From contig OZ241886.1 in assembly GCA_965203375.1 (NCBI GenBank), forward strand, positions 2,728,001 through 2,792,000: a stretch of 64,000 nt of DNA, given 5' to 3'. Positions 34,381 through 44,901 of the stretch are shown here, piece after piece. A model generated the notes under the pieces. It worked only from the letters and a program-made list of their open reading frames with translations. It had not been told where the DNA came from and searched no databases. Numbering within the stretch: the first letter of the stretch is position 1; every line of letters begins with the position of its first letter. The translations under genes and the position numbers were made by a program. The DNA is from CATQHS01 sp965203375. GTDB lineage: Bacteria > Actinomycetota > Acidimicrobiia > Acidimicrobiales > Aldehydirespiratoraceae.

Positions 34381-35481
34381 TCACGACGCTGTGAGGGTCT
34401 GCTGCAGGAATCTCTCGGCGGCTGCCGCGGGGATGACCAGCCCCACTTCGCCCACCCCGCCGGTGGGAACGCCGACGAACGCGCCCGAGCTGTCGAAGGC
34501 GGCGCCCCCGCTGTTGCCCTCGGCCAAGTCGGCGTCGGTCTTGATGTAGTCGCCATCGTCCATGACTCCTGAGTACACGCCCTGGGTAAGGGTCATCCTC
34601 AGCCCGCCGTTGCCGGGGTACCCGAGCACGGTTATCAGCTCTCCGGGGTCGAGTCGCCGCGGGTCGATCCTGACCGGTTCTCGGCCTCGGACCGGCCGCC
34701 CGGTCAATCGCAACAAGGCCAGGTCATGGACGGGATCGGCATCAACGAACCGAGCCGGCACCCATTCGGCTGGCTCCCGGTCGAAGGAGTCGGTGAACCA
34801 GACCCCGAGGTCGGAGCACTGCGACCCGTAGTCGTCTTGAACCACGTGGGCGTTCGTGAGCACATGTCCGCTGTCGTCGACGATGCTCCCGGAACCCTCC
34901 CACCCGCAATCGTTGGCTGACACCAACACAATCGACAGGGCCAGCGCACCCCAGTCGGCGCTGGTCTGCGCCGACGGCACCGCGGCCAAAGGTTCGGTCT
35001 CTGACCGCGGAGAAGGGTCCGAAGAGGGCTCGGGCGGAGGAGAAGACGGCTCAGGCTGCGAAAGCGGAAGCTCAGAAGACGACTCAGGCTCCGGTTCTGG
35101 CGTCGCGGTCGGCTCCGATCTCGGCAGCGCAGCCTGTGACTCGGATTCGACGGCTTCCTCAGTGGTCGCCACGGACGGAGCCCGCTCGTTCAAAAGGCTC
35201 CGACCCACCCCGAAAGCTGCTAATCCGGCCGCCGCCAAGGCGGCCGCGACCCAGACCGGCCGCGAGATTCGGCGTCGCCGCGGCGGTGTCCGGCCCGGAC
35301 CCGCCGGTGAGAAACCGCCCGGTCGGCGGTTCGGCCGAGCCGGCCCGTCTTGCGATTCAGGTGACCAAGGCGGGCGCGGGGGTCGGGGCGGCGGCGCTCC
35401 ACCTCGATCTGCACCAGACGGGCTGCGTCCGACCGTCGGCCGGCGAGGCGACGGACGATGATGCAGAGGACTCGATGGCAT
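34381..35481 (-). CDS. Membrane-anchored trypsin-like serine protease
   Basis: 366 residues. A proline- and arginine-rich cytoplasmic N-terminus (~75 residues) is followed by one membrane helix (VWVAAALAAAGLAAFGVG). An extracellular Pro/Glu/Ser-rich spacer (~residues 100-170) leads to the protease domain. The catalytic triad is complete: His in HVLTNAHVVQDD, Asp in DPVHDLALLRL, Ser in LAEGNSGGAAFDS. No PDZ domain follows. The gene starts eight bases after the stop of the 971-residue membrane protein, so it belongs to the same operon as the tubulin-like and vWA genes. It may process a partner outside the membrane; substrate unknown. Confidence 0.85.
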   Translation of the reverse strand: MPSSPLHHRPSPRRPTVGRSPSGADRGGAPPPRPPRPPWSPESQDGPARPNRRPGGFSPAGPGRTPPRRRRISRPVWVAAALAAAGLAAFGVGRSLLNERAPSVATTEEAVESESQAALPRSEPTATPEPEPESSSELPLSQPEPSSPPPEPSSDPSPRSETEPLAAVPSAQTSADWGALALSIVLVSANDCGWEGSGSIVDDSGHVLTNAHVVQDDYGSQCSDLGVWFTDSFDREPAEWVPARFVDADPVHDLALLRLTGRPVRGREPVRIDPRRLDPGELITVLGYPGNGGLRMTLTQGVYSGVMDDGDYIKTDADLAEGNSGGAAFDSSGAFVGVPTGGVGEVGLVIPAAAAERFLQQTLTAS

Positions 35482-35489
35482 CTGTCCTC

Positions 35490-38405
35490 TCAGTGGAGGA
35501 GGTCATGGTCCGGCGGTACATCAGGGGGCACGGGCGCGTCCGGGTGCCGCTCTGGGCACCCCAAGTCGGACCACAAGATCGGGTCGGAAACGTCGACTCT
35601 GACCGCTTGATAGAGCCGGGCGCCAACGGCCGCCACCATCCGCGACGGCAGCGGCCCTACACCTGAGCCCCCGCCATCCTGCGCCAACGAGATCGCCTCG
35701 GGCGGCAGCCAGCTTGTCGTGTGCATAGTCACATCGCCGACGCGTGCCGCCGCGTCCCCGATGTACCCGGCCCGCACCGAGCCGTCGCGTCCGACTAGCA
35801 ACGCGGCCATCGCCCTGCGGTCGGCCTCGACTAGAGCCGGCGAGTCGACGGCGACGATCTCGGAGAGCAGATCATCAAACTCACCGTCCCGAAGCCTGCG
35901 GGCGTAGTCCCACCGCGGCTCTTGGACGTTCTCGGCAGAGAGCGGCGCATCGTCTAGGGCGAGAACGAGCCTGGACTGCTCCGGCGGACCACCGCCGTAA
36001 GTGCGGTCATAGGAGTCCGCGGTCCGTCGGTACTGGCTGTAAAGCCATCCCGGAGGCACCGGCGAGCGATCCGTCTCCCGGTCGATGACCCGCAGCCCGT
36101 GTATCTGAGGACGGCATTCCCCGACGCTGGGGACGGTAACGGAGACGCGCCCGTACGGGTGCCCGATCAGGTAGTCCAGCGCCGCGGCCGATCCCATCCA
36201 GTTTGATCTGACAGCGATCAGAGCCGGTAGATGATCCGCTTCCCACTCCCCGTCGTCTTTTAGGCGATGGGCTCTCTCAATCCATTCCGACCGGTCCCGC
36301 CGGATCTGGTTCATGGCCCGCCCGATGATGAACACCGATACCACGAACGTGGCCGTGGCAACAGACAGCAAAACGAACAGATACGTGGGCCTTCCATTGA
36401 AATCAGCACCGTTGATGGCTCCGGCGGTCATGCAACTGAGATACACGGCGAGGACAAGCACAGCCGCCAATCTCACAGATATCCGCCTCTCGGCCTCTTC
36501 TTTAGATGTCCAAGGGTTGAATGCAGTCATCACCAGCAGCACTGCCGCGCCGACCACGATCAAGCCGCCCACCCATAGGGATCGCCCGACCCAATGGGGC
36601 TGGCTTACAACAAGCGCGGTCGCGAACGCTCCCACGGCCGCGCTTGCTACCAAGAAAATCCTGCCATGTGCGATGTTTGTCGGCCTGAGGGCGACAAGTG
36701 CCGGGGCAATGGCGAGGGCTGTAACAATCGCAAACCCGCGCACTCTGACATCAGGGTCTAGGAGTTCGGGGTTGAGCCAATCGTAGAGCAGCGGGAACCC
36801 GGTAGCCAAGGCGAACGCGGCGACCCACATAGCGGCGATAGGTGCCCATCTGACCACTACCTGAATGGTCACCTTCGCTGGATCCAAGCTACGAACGTGG
36901 TCGACCAAAGCCTGTTTAGTGGCGTAGAAGCGGTTGCGGCACTGATCGATCTCGGCTTGGAACCGCTGTGACATGGCGCTTAGCAGTGTGCGGCTGTCGA
37001 AACGAAGATCTCCTTCGTCGCTTCGGCCTTCTTCTCCTTCTTCGCTTGCCTCTTGTTCTTCGCCCTCATATTCGTCATATTCACCATCTTCGACATCCTC
37101 GGCGTCTTCGTCTCTTTCTCTTTCGCTCCCGCTGGCACCGGTCATCTCCCCGACACAGTCTCGGTTTGTCCCGGCCCGCGATGATTCCAGTGCCTCACTC
37201 AGAGCTTCGTCGCTGGTCAGGTACGCCCGGTCCACTGCCACGAACGACTCGCTGCCTAGATGGTCGCGGCGGCCAGCAGCGGCGGCAGGTCCTCCCCCGC
37301 CGTCAGCCATTCCGAGTACATCTTGCAGCAGACGGGGCCAAATCTGCTGGTCAAAGCTCGGCAGCGACGCTACCGGACGAGGGGTCTCCACGTCGACGAC
37401 CTTGGCCTCCAGCGGGTCGGCACCGCCGATGTCGTCGATCAAGCTCTGATGCAGATTGGACGCCACTCGCTGCAGCCCGTATCTGATCACCCTCGAGATT
37501 TCCATCGGACCCGTCGCCGCGTCCATGTCAGCGAACTCGGGCGCACGCACAGTAGGCGCGATGACCTGGAAGTCGGCAGGGTGAAGCAGGTCGACGGCGT
37601 CAGCGACACGACTGGGCAACGGCGCCGCATGCATGCCCCCTGGTACGAGCAGGTTGCCCGCGGCCACCGACTCGTTGCGAGGTTCCACGAACCGCGCGGT
37701 CACACACCACGACCGAACGAGATGGACCGCCGGATCTGATGTGCCGCTCATTGTCGGCCTAAGCCCGAGCCCGGAGCTTTCATCAATCCCGGACCACGAG
37801 CACGACACCACCGCTATGGACAGGGCCGCGTGCCACTCGAAAATCATCCCCCCGGCGAGCCAGACGGGGACGCTCGTCGTGGTCGGGTCCTGTTGGTCGA
37901 CCGGCAGAACGATCAGGTTCACAGCGTCCTGGGTGAAATAGCCCGGCACCGGGCAAAGGCCCCGCTCGCCGCCGTATTCGGGGACGAAGACCCGATGCTC
38001 GACGACGCCGGAGGGGCGGAACGACGAGCATTGCCGAGACAAAGAGCTGGCGGCTTGAGCTAATTCCTTCTGATGGTCATCGCCCAGCGCTGCGGTGGCT
38101 ATGGTGAAGAAAGCTTGCTCGCCGTCTTCAGGCATCTGGGCGAGCAGGAACCAGAATCGGTCAGGACGGCGCTGCCCGCCGGACAGGACGACAGCCTCAA
38201 GCCCGGACTCGGCCGCCCCGATGTGATAAGCGCCGCGGTCATCGCCAATCTCGACGAGAATCATGTCGCGGATAATTCTCGCCGACGATAATGCGGCCAG
38301 GCAATCGTCGATGCTGCGGACTGCGGCGTTGTCAGCTTGGTGGTAGAAGATCACCGCCGCGCCCCCGCCGGCTGGGACCGGACGGCTATCGGCATCCGGC
38401 GGCAT
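35490..38405 (-). CDS. Large multi-spanning membrane protein of the tubulin/vWA operon
   Basis: 971 residues; family not recognised. The N-terminal ~420 residues look soluble. A very acidic linker follows (around residues 430-480, rich in Glu/Asp, e.g. EDAEDVEDGEYDEYEGEEQE). After a predicted helix (RFQAEIDQCRNRFYATKQAL) come about six to seven membrane segments between roughly residues 520 and 740, such as MWVAAFALATGFPLLYDWL and IFLVASAAVGAFATALVVS. The C-terminal ~230 residues are again soluble. Its ATG overlaps the stop of the tubulin-like gene (TGATG), strong evidence of coupled production. It could be the membrane platform of the system. Confidence 0.7.
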   Translation of the reverse strand: MPPDADSRPVPAGGGAAVIFYHQADNAAVRSIDDCLAALSSARIIRDMILVEIGDDRGAYHIGAAESGLEAVVLSGGQRRPDRFWFLLAQMPEDGEQAFFTIATAALGDDHQKELAQAASSLSRQCSSFRPSGVVEHRVFVPEYGGERGLCPVPGYFTQDAVNLIVLPVDQQDPTTTSVPVWLAGGMIFEWHAALSIAVVSCSWSGIDESSGLGLRPTMSGTSDPAVHLVRSWCVTARFVEPRNESVAAGNLLVPGGMHAAPLPSRVADAVDLLHPADFQVIAPTVRAPEFADMDAATGPMEISRVIRYGLQRVASNLHQSLIDDIGGADPLEAKVVDVETPRPVASLPSFDQQIWPRLLQDVLGMADGGGGPAAAAGRRDHLGSESFVAVDRAYLTSDEALSEALESSRAGTNRDCVGEMTGASGSERERDEDAEDVEDGEYDEYEGEEQEASEEGEEGRSDEGDLRFDSRTLLSAMSQRFQAEIDQCRNRFYATKQALVDHVRSLDPAKVTIQVVVRWAPIAAMWVAAFALATGFPLLYDWLNPELLDPDVRVRGFAIVTALAIAPALVALRPTNIAHGRIFLVASAAVGAFATALVVSQPHWVGRSLWVGGLIVVGAAVLLVMTAFNPWTSKEEAERRISVRLAAVLVLAVYLSCMTAGAINGADFNGRPTYLFVLLSVATATFVVSVFIIGRAMNQIRRDRSEWIERAHRLKDDGEWEADHLPALIAVRSNWMGSAAALDYLIGHPYGRVSVTVPSVGECRPQIHGLRVIDRETDRSPVPPGWLYSQYRRTADSYDRTYGGGPPEQSRLVLALDDAPLSAENVQEPRWDYARRLRDGEFDDLLSEIVAVDSPALVEADRRAMAALLVGRDGSVRAGYIGDAAARVGDVTMHTTSWLPPEAISLAQDGGGSGVGPLPSRMVAAVGARLYQAVRVDVSDPILWSDLGCPERHPDAPVPPDVPPDHDLLH

Positions 38406-41400
38406 CAGTGCAGCAGGTCCTCAATGCCACCGGCAGCCGTCTGGCAACGCTTGTCAGCGGCATCGCGGATCTGGGCGAGAGAGCGGCTGATCAGCGGCCA
38501 GCAACCGGTCCACAGTGGAGCCAGGCTAAGACGGCTCGAATGCTGCCCCCACTCCCTCCGGTATTCCTCGAATCGCTCCGTGTAATGCTCAATAGCCCTC
38601 TCAAGGATCTCCAGGAGGTGCCGCGCTCGACCGACCGGACCAGCGTCGGGGGCGACGTCGCCGATCCGCGGCTCGCAGATCCGGTGTGCGAACACGCCCG
38701 AGGACACCCAGTTGCCCAGTTCAGCGGTTAGGTCGTCGTAATCCCATAGCCTTTGGCTCCCGACCGAACGGCCCAACTCTCTCAATTGTATGTACGGCTT
38801 GAAAGGATCAAGGCTGGACAGCCTCGATGCCTCTACATAGGCCAAGGACAGAGACTCCAGCACCAACGCGAGGTGCTCAAGCGGGTCGGACGAGCGAGTG
38901 GGGAATGGGCGAAGAAAATCGACAGCCGCGCCCATATCCACACACATGATGCGCGGCGGCTCGCTGGTATCGATCATGCCCAAGAGCCGGCCCACGAACC
39001 AGCCCCGGACCATACAGGCTAACAGAGCTTGCGAACAAGGGACGAACCGATGCAGCGGGCGGGATCGACGCTGCTTCCAGAATTCCCGTTCATCGTCGCT
39101 TCCGGGGGCAGCCTGGCTCCAGTCGTCAGCGATGGGCTTCAACAAAGACTTCATGGCCAGTACCGACATGGGCGCGCTGAAAGCCGATGTGATGTCGATG
39201 GTGGTGACGCCCTCGTCCGTAGTGAACCAATCGTCGGCTCGATGCGGATCCTGGCCAGCAGATTGAAGCGCCGATTTGACTTCATCGGCAATTGGGAGGT
39301 TCTCCAAAGGGATGGCACTGAAATGCAGGTCGTGCTGCTGCGGATTGGGGTGGACTGTGCCCAGCAAGGTCCGGTCAAGGTCGATCAGAGGCGCCGACGC
39401 TTCGATGGCCGCTCCGATCTGAGCCAAGAACCGCCTCTTGAATTCCGCCACCCTGCTCACTGAGACCACTGCGTGGGCAGATGTGGACGGGTCAGGATCA
39501 GAGAGACACTGACGGAAGCACAGTCCGAGGAACCGCCCGATAGTGGTGCCGGGGGTGCGGACCCACGACCGGGCACGCCTCCCCAAGGCTTCAATATCAG
39601 TGGCGACTTTGACCGCGACTGATCGCGCCACCTCCGTCATGCGCCGCGACGATGTCATCTTCGGCCACCACGACTGATCAACGTCAATCAGCCGATCACC
39701 GCCGGGCCGACTGCCGATGATGGCATCGCGAGCCTGCCGCTGAGGTTGCGATGCGCCACCGGCGTCTCCGAAAGTGTCGCTCAAAAGGCTTCGCAACAGG
39801 GTCGGGAATTCGTCGGACGAGAGCAGAGTGAACTCTCCCCGTGGAAGAGCAACGTGTGCGGACTGCGCTGCCTGCTCGACTTCTTCAGAGGCCTGAATCC
39901 ACGCTTCTTCTAGAGCCTGTGCAATGGGCGACAGCAGCCGTAGCGCTGTCTCCCGCGACATGTCAGCGGCGCGTATCGCCAAAACCGCTTCAAGTTCGTA
40001 CATGCGGTACCGAACGCACTCTGACGCATAGCGGTCAAGTCGTTCGTCGCCGCCGAATACACGTCCCGTGATCTCACCCAGATCTTCCGCCGCCCAAGTA
40101 TTTCCTTGCTGCGACCAGTCCATATACTGCGGTACATCCCGTTGCTTGATGTCGTCATATACCTGATCTGACAAATAAGCGACGGTCTGTCGACAGAGGT
40201 TTGAAGCAACTTTCAATCCGAAGTTGACCACAGCCTCCTCTGCGGCACTGATTATTGAATCCTGTACTTTATTGATCCAAGCTTCTGTTGATGCTTCAAG
40301 ATCATCCTCAAACTTCCTATAATGTATCGCGAAGCATTCTTCAACCGTTTGATTTATCTGATCAATCCATTCTTCAGCCGTACTCTGGTAATCTGGACGG
40401 CTTAGCCCGGCCACTTCGGTGACATTGGCTTTGAATTCGGCTGCAATCCTCGGCATAGTGTCGGGTCGTAACGCGTCAACGATCTGGTTCTCGTCAGGTC
40501 CGAATTCAGAAAGCTGCGCTTTATGTAGGAACCTCGGTAAATATGGTGTGGCAAGTTCGTTGATAATATCTTCTGGTACATTGCGACCCTTGCTCTTTAT
40601 GGCCCGCAGGGCTTCCTCTGAGTCCACATGGTAGTTAACCAGATGACGCCACGCATCTTGTTGAAACTGCCCTACTATGTAACGCTCAAAATGCTCAACC
40701 CCGACAGACAGTCTTGAAAAGCCCAAAGCGGAGAAAGGCGGATAGCCTACCTCTTGATGGTCACCCGCATTTACAAGAACATGGCCCATCGTATTGCTGC
40801 TCGCAGCCTGTGCCCAGTTGCCCGTCGTATAGGAGATGAACTTGGAATAAACGCGCATGTCGGTCACCCATGACAGCAACGACCTTCCCACCGTCTCATA
40901 AAGCTGATCAAAAGTGCCGTGCTCAACACCGTGGGCGTTCTTAGCACCGACTAAGAAAGGAAAGGCTGGGCCGCTGCGAGACAGCAGCTTTGTGCATCCT
41001 GCGCTTTGTAGACACCCGTCATGGATTGGATTAACATAACTATCAGTTCTGGTCACCGAGCCGCCCCACCAGTGGCCATTGAGGATCTCGGATATAGCAG
41101 CTAAGCTGTTAGCTTGAATCCCCCTTGCCAACTTCAATTCCCGGAATGTTTCTGGAGTATACAAGAGCGCGAAGACATGGTCGCCTGCTACAGACAGCAC
41201 AGATCGCAACACATCACACACGATGTTGACTAGTCCTGAGCCGGTCCCTCCCGCCAGCGATGAGATCACTATGACGGCTGGTTCTTGTGCCTTGACACCA
41301 CCCGGAGTAGGCCCAGTGATGTTGGCGAACAGTTCGATCAGCTCGGCGTTGGCTTTACCGGTTTGGCAAGTGTTGACAGATTGCTCCAGTTTGCTCTTTA

Positions 41401-41806
41401 TCCTGGGGATCGATGCCATGCCCAGTGTATTACCGATTGCCCGGTATTGTCCGGCCCCCTGATTGAGGGGAACATACAGAGAGGTCGGGTCCACGCGCCA
41501 AGTGGCCAAGTCCTCCATCCACCCTCCCCTCTGGGATTCAGCATCAAGTTGGTTCTGTATCGATGTGAAGGTCATGCCCGAGGTGGTGAGACCGAGATAT
41601 TCGTTAGCCGCCAATTGTGGGGCTAGATTGTCAATCTCCTGCCCATCGGGCTGCGGCTGTGTGTCAATGTGCAAAAACTGCCAGGCGTCAGGAATTTTGT
41701 CTGGCTGTTCATGCTTTTCCATCCATCGGCGCATTTCGCGCTTCAGGAACCGGAGTGTCTTCCCACCCGATCCTCCTAGGCCGATGAACAAGAAACGACT
41801 ATACAT
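38405..41806 (-). CDS. Tubulin/FtsZ-superfamily protein (Tubulin_2 type)
   Basis: 1133 residues from ATG at 41806, preferred because GAGGGAGG lies eight bases before it and it gives MYSRFLFIGLGGSGGKTLRF. An upstream ATG at 41824 adds six residues. The N-terminal GLGGSGG loop (residues 9-15) and the tubulin signature AGGTGSG (185-191, in ISSLAGGTGSGLVNIVCDVL) define the nucleotide-binding fold; QGAGQYRAIG (116-125) is a further conserved loop of the Tubulin_2 family. The remaining ~700 residues are of unknown fold, far longer than FtsZ. It follows a vWA gene by 35 bases and overlaps the next. Makarova and Koonin described FtsZ-like families associated with vWA proteins and proposed membrane remodelling; this is a large member in an actinobacterium. 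GC falls to about half in the middle of the gene. Confidence 0.85.
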   Translation of the reverse strand: MYSRFLFIGLGGSGGKTLRFLKREMRRWMEKHEQPDKIPDAWQFLHIDTQPQPDGQEIDNLAPQLAANEYLGLTTSGMTFTSIQNQLDAESQRGGWMEDLATWRVDPTSLYVPLNQGAGQYRAIGNTLGMASIPRIKSKLEQSVNTCQTGKANAELIELFANITGPTPGGVKAQEPAVIVISSLAGGTGSGLVNIVCDVLRSVLSVAGDHVFALLYTPETFRELKLARGIQANSLAAISEILNGHWWGGSVTRTDSYVNPIHDGCLQSAGCTKLLSRSGPAFPFLVGAKNAHGVEHGTFDQLYETVGRSLLSWVTDMRVYSKFISYTTGNWAQAASSNTMGHVLVNAGDHQEVGYPPFSALGFSRLSVGVEHFERYIVGQFQQDAWRHLVNYHVDSEEALRAIKSKGRNVPEDIINELATPYLPRFLHKAQLSEFGPDENQIVDALRPDTMPRIAAEFKANVTEVAGLSRPDYQSTAEEWIDQINQTVEECFAIHYRKFEDDLEASTEAWINKVQDSIISAAEEAVVNFGLKVASNLCRQTVAYLSDQVYDDIKQRDVPQYMDWSQQGNTWAAEDLGEITGRVFGGDERLDRYASECVRYRMYELEAVLAIRAADMSRETALRLLSPIAQALEEAWIQASEEVEQAAQSAHVALPRGEFTLLSSDEFPTLLRSLLSDTFGDAGGASQPQRQARDAIIGSRPGGDRLIDVDQSWWPKMTSSRRMTEVARSVAVKVATDIEALGRRARSWVRTPGTTIGRFLGLCFRQCLSDPDPSTSAHAVVSVSRVAEFKRRFLAQIGAAIEASAPLIDLDRTLLGTVHPNPQQHDLHFSAIPLENLPIADEVKSALQSAGQDPHRADDWFTTDEGVTTIDITSAFSAPMSVLAMKSLLKPIADDWSQAAPGSDDEREFWKQRRSRPLHRFVPCSQALLACMVRGWFVGRLLGMIDTSEPPRIMCVDMGAAVDFLRPFPTRSSDPLEHLALVLESLSLAYVEASRLSSLDPFKPYIQLRELGRSVGSQRLWDYDDLTAELGNWVSSGVFAHRICEPRIGDVAPDAGPVGRARHLLEILERAIEHYTERFEEYRREWGQHSSRLSLAPLWTGCWPLISRSLAQIRDAADKRCQTAAGGIEDLLH

Positions 41807-41841
41807 AGACTGAGCCTCCCTCATGTTGTGTGCTCATATGA

Positions 41842-44800
41842 TCATGCCTTTTCCCAGGGTGCCGGACCACTTGGGCGGCGAGGGGCGCGGTCGTCGTCCG
41901 GCTTGCCCGAGGGTGGCTCGCCGAGAACCGGGCGACGGTCGCCCTCACCCCGATTATCCTCGAGCGGGGACAGCGACTCCGGCGGTTGTCGGGGTTCGTA
42001 ACCTCGAGAAGGTGGGGGTGGTCTGCCCGATGTCTCCGATCCGTCGTTCGTTCCAGGGCCGTCCAGCAGCTCGTCACCCCGGGAACGGCGGTCTGCGGCC
42101 CGTTGGAGCATCTGCGTTGGGTTAGCAGCCGCGAGTGCTTCCTGCCACGCTCCCCCTCGGGGGTAGACGGCCCACAGCGCTCCCTCGCCGCCATTAGGCG
42201 GCAAACCCAAGACCACGGCACCGCGATGCAACTTCGCCACGGCCAGCGTGCCCGGCTCGGGCCCCTGAGGCCATGCCTCCATCGTCCATCCGCTCGGCCC
42301 CGAGACCCGGGCCGCGCGCCCGCCGACCACACTATGGAAATCAAAGAACGACGGCCTGACTGACTGGACTTTCATTCCTTCGACGGAGAGGAGGTCGCCG
42401 TCGGACCGGACCCCAGCCGTCTGCACAGACCAAGACTGCCAGCTTCGGAGTTCTTGGGCGTCGACGCCGCCAGGCGGACCTGTTCCCACCGTAAACGCGT
42501 GTCTCCATCCGTATACCCGGTCGGCGTCGGGTAGTCGGTCCCGGCGGGCGAACATCCAATACCAAGCCGCCCATGTTAACGCAGCAGCCAGCAGCAGGGC
42601 TACCAGGGTCAGGAGCAAGGCCAGGAGATTGTTGCTCCTGGCCTTGAAATCGAGGCGGAAGGAGATCAGTTGCTCTTCAACCTTCTCGCCGAGCTCGATC
42701 CCGGGCGCCTGCCACTCTGCTCGCAGCTTCAGGCTCACCGAATCGTCAAACCTGGCGTTGGGCAGCGGCCCGTCGGTGAGCACTGTGAGGTGCACCGCGT
42801 CATCGCCCCGTCGGAGCGTCACCGCGCCGCCCGGCAGCATCCAGCCGACACCGCCCGCGGAGCTGTCGCCCTCGACGAGTTCGGCGGTGACCTGCCCGCC
42901 GGTGGGCGGTCGCAGAATGCAGCCGGTGTCCACCCGCAACGGCTCATCGGGCACCTCGCCCCCGCTTCCCGCCACCTCGGGGGGATCGCCTGAGCAATCG
43001 AGGTGTGGAGGCTCGGCCTGGCCCAGATCGACCTCTACGGCCACCTCCTCCAAATCGTCACGGTCACCCGCCCCGCGGCCATCCTCGTCAATGCCCGACC
43101 AGAGCAGGGCACCGGACGGCGAGCGCCACTCAAGCCCGACCAGCACCTTCTCCTCAAACGGTGCGTACGTCAACCCGTCGGTCAGATCCGACCTGAGCGA
43201 CCACGACCGGCAGTCGCCGCTTTCGCACGGAACCGGTCTCCAATCCAGCCGGTCACCGACAGGCACAAGGGCGGTCTCACCCGCGCCCGTGGAGCTGACT
43301 TCACAGACATCGTCGGCTACAACCGATAAAGATCGCTCATCGTTGGGCACGACCGACGCCGTTGTCCAGTCTTTGCAGGCCAGGTTCGGCTGGAAGTGTG
43401 CATCGCGGTCGTACTCGATCTCGACGGGCGGAGACCGAATCGCTTGAACATCGGACTGGCCCGACTCCGGTCGCCACTCGATGCTCACAATCAGCGTCGC
43501 TCTCGACGAGTTGGAGAGACGGTCGTCAGGAAATCGGGTGGACAGGGCATGGAGATCCCGCTCGCCGTCTCCCGACTGGATCTCCACCCGGTCCTCGCCT
43601 CCCGGATCAGAACCTGAATCAAAACTCAGGCCCCAGTCGATCTCGCCTGCATCGTCGGCTATCTCTGAGACGGAGATGTAAGCCCGTCCGTCCTCAGGCG
43701 CTTCGACCGTGCAGATGCTTTCAGCGACCGCGTGGCCGGGCCAGACGCCGAATATCTCCGCCCCAGAAGGCACCGGCCGGCAGTCGAGCTTCGGCTGTCT
43801 CTTCACCAAGTCGATCTCCTCGCCGACCGCTTCGATGGCTTCCACCAAGCCGCCGACGTCGTCCAAGGAGATCACCAGCCCATCGGACTCGCTGGCAGCC
43901 GACTTGTCGCCACTCGAGCCATCAGAGGCACTCGGATCGCTGGGATCGCCACTGGACCCAGACTGAGAATCGCCAGAATCGCCACCAGACCCGGACTGAG
44001 AATCGCCGTCGCCGGACCCAGCCGCGGAATCGCCGGGAACGCCCGCGGCTCCACCGCCCGTCCATTGCTCACAAGCGGGATGGGGCGCGATATCACGGAT
44101 CAACTCAGACGTCAAATGTCTGGTGAGAGCCTGAATCAACTGAAGAGACTTCACCGTCATCGAGCCCCGATGACTGGCGTCACGCTGCTTGAAAGATTCG
44201 CCCAGAAGCACGGCGATGGTCGTCACATCCAAGTCTTCTAACCGATCCTTGTATGAGCCCGATCCGAGACAGGCATCACTGACCAACTCTTCGGCATGGG
44301 CTTCGGCTGCCGCCACCCTCGAATCGCTGGCCCGAAGATTGCCCAATCGAGTGACCGTGTTGAACGGATCTAAGACTCCGTCGGTGAAGAAGAAGAGTAT
44401 CCGGCAGATGTTCCGGTCTCTGGACTGTGGGGAGTTCTCGAACAAGTCAAGCGCTTTTTCCAACGCATCCAGATAATCCGTGTCGCCAATTCCGTCGGCG
44501 ATGGCTGCGGTGATGTCTTCATCTGAAGGATGCGTGCTTGAGATCCGTCCGAATCCGGCGTGGAGTCTTGCCTCGGTGTCAAAGCTCAACAACGCCAGAT
44601 CGATGCTGAAGTCGTCATCCTGGGTGAATCGGGAGCGTATGGACTCAATGGCTCTCCGGCGACTTCTCCCTTCCGGGTCCTCTATCGTCAGCGATCCCGA
44701 CCGGTCCAACGCCAACACCACCTCGATGCCTCCCGTATTGGCGGGGCAGAGTTGGAAGGCTCCGAGAACCTCGTCGGTTCTTATCACCGCACCGCCGGCG

Positions 44801-44901
44801 TCATCTTGCCCCGCGGCGGGGATGGCATAAAGCGGTATGGCGAAACCGGCGGCCAGCGAGAAGGCCGCGGCCACCGAGATGATCCGAACCCGGCCGGTCA
44901 T
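41842..44901 (-). CDS. Secreted, membrane-anchored von Willebrand factor A domain protein
   Basis: 1019 residues from ATG at 44901, which overlaps the previous stop as ATGA and begins a signal peptide (MTGRVRIISVAAAFSLAAGF). The vWA domain (about residues 58-230) has an intact MIDAS metal site: DRSGS (66-70), Thr141 in GDTDYLDALEKAL, Asp174 in LFFFTDGVLDPF. A Ser/Gly/Asp-rich repetitive linker and ~400 residues of beta-rich extracellular sequence follow. One membrane helix near residues 750-775 (LLALLLTLVALLLAAALTWA) leads to a cytoplasmic tail of ~245 residues ending in a Pro/Arg/Asp-rich stretch. So it links the outside with the cytoplasm where the tubulin-like protein would be. Confidence 0.88.
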   Translation of the reverse strand: MTGRVRIISVAAAFSLAAGFAIPLYAIPAAGQDDAGGAVIRTDEVLGAFQLCPANTGGIEVVLALDRSGSLTIEDPEGRSRRRAIESIRSRFTQDDDFSIDLALLSFDTEARLHAGFGRISSTHPSDEDITAAIADGIGDTDYLDALEKALDLFENSPQSRDRNICRILFFFTDGVLDPFNTVTRLGNLRASDSRVAAAEAHAEELVSDACLGSGSYKDRLEDLDVTTIAVLLGESFKQRDASHRGSMTVKSLQLIQALTRHLTSELIRDIAPHPACEQWTGGGAAGVPGDSAAGSGDGDSQSGSGGDSGDSQSGSSGDPSDPSASDGSSGDKSAASESDGLVISLDDVGGLVEAIEAVGEEIDLVKRQPKLDCRPVPSGAEIFGVWPGHAVAESICTVEAPEDGRAYISVSEIADDAGEIDWGLSFDSGSDPGGEDRVEIQSGDGERDLHALSTRFPDDRLSNSSRATLIVSIEWRPESGQSDVQAIRSPPVEIEYDRDAHFQPNLACKDWTTASVVPNDERSLSVVADDVCEVSSTGAGETALVPVGDRLDWRPVPCESGDCRSWSLRSDLTDGLTYAPFEEKVLVGLEWRSPSGALLWSGIDEDGRGAGDRDDLEEVAVEVDLGQAEPPHLDCSGDPPEVAGSGGEVPDEPLRVDTGCILRPPTGGQVTAELVEGDSSAGGVGWMLPGGAVTLRRGDDAVHLTVLTDGPLPNARFDDSVSLKLRAEWQAPGIELGEKVEEQLISFRLDFKARSNNLLALLLTLVALLLAAALTWAAWYWMFARRDRLPDADRVYGWRHAFTVGTGPPGGVDAQELRSWQSWSVQTAGVRSDGDLLSVEGMKVQSVRPSFFDFHSVVGGRAARVSGPSGWTMEAWPQGPEPGTLAVAKLHRGAVVLGLPPNGGEGALWAVYPRGGAWQEALAAANPTQMLQRAADRRSRGDELLDGPGTNDGSETSGRPPPPSRGYEPRQPPESLSPLEDNRGEGDRRPVLGEPPSGKPDDDRAPRRPSGPAPWEKA

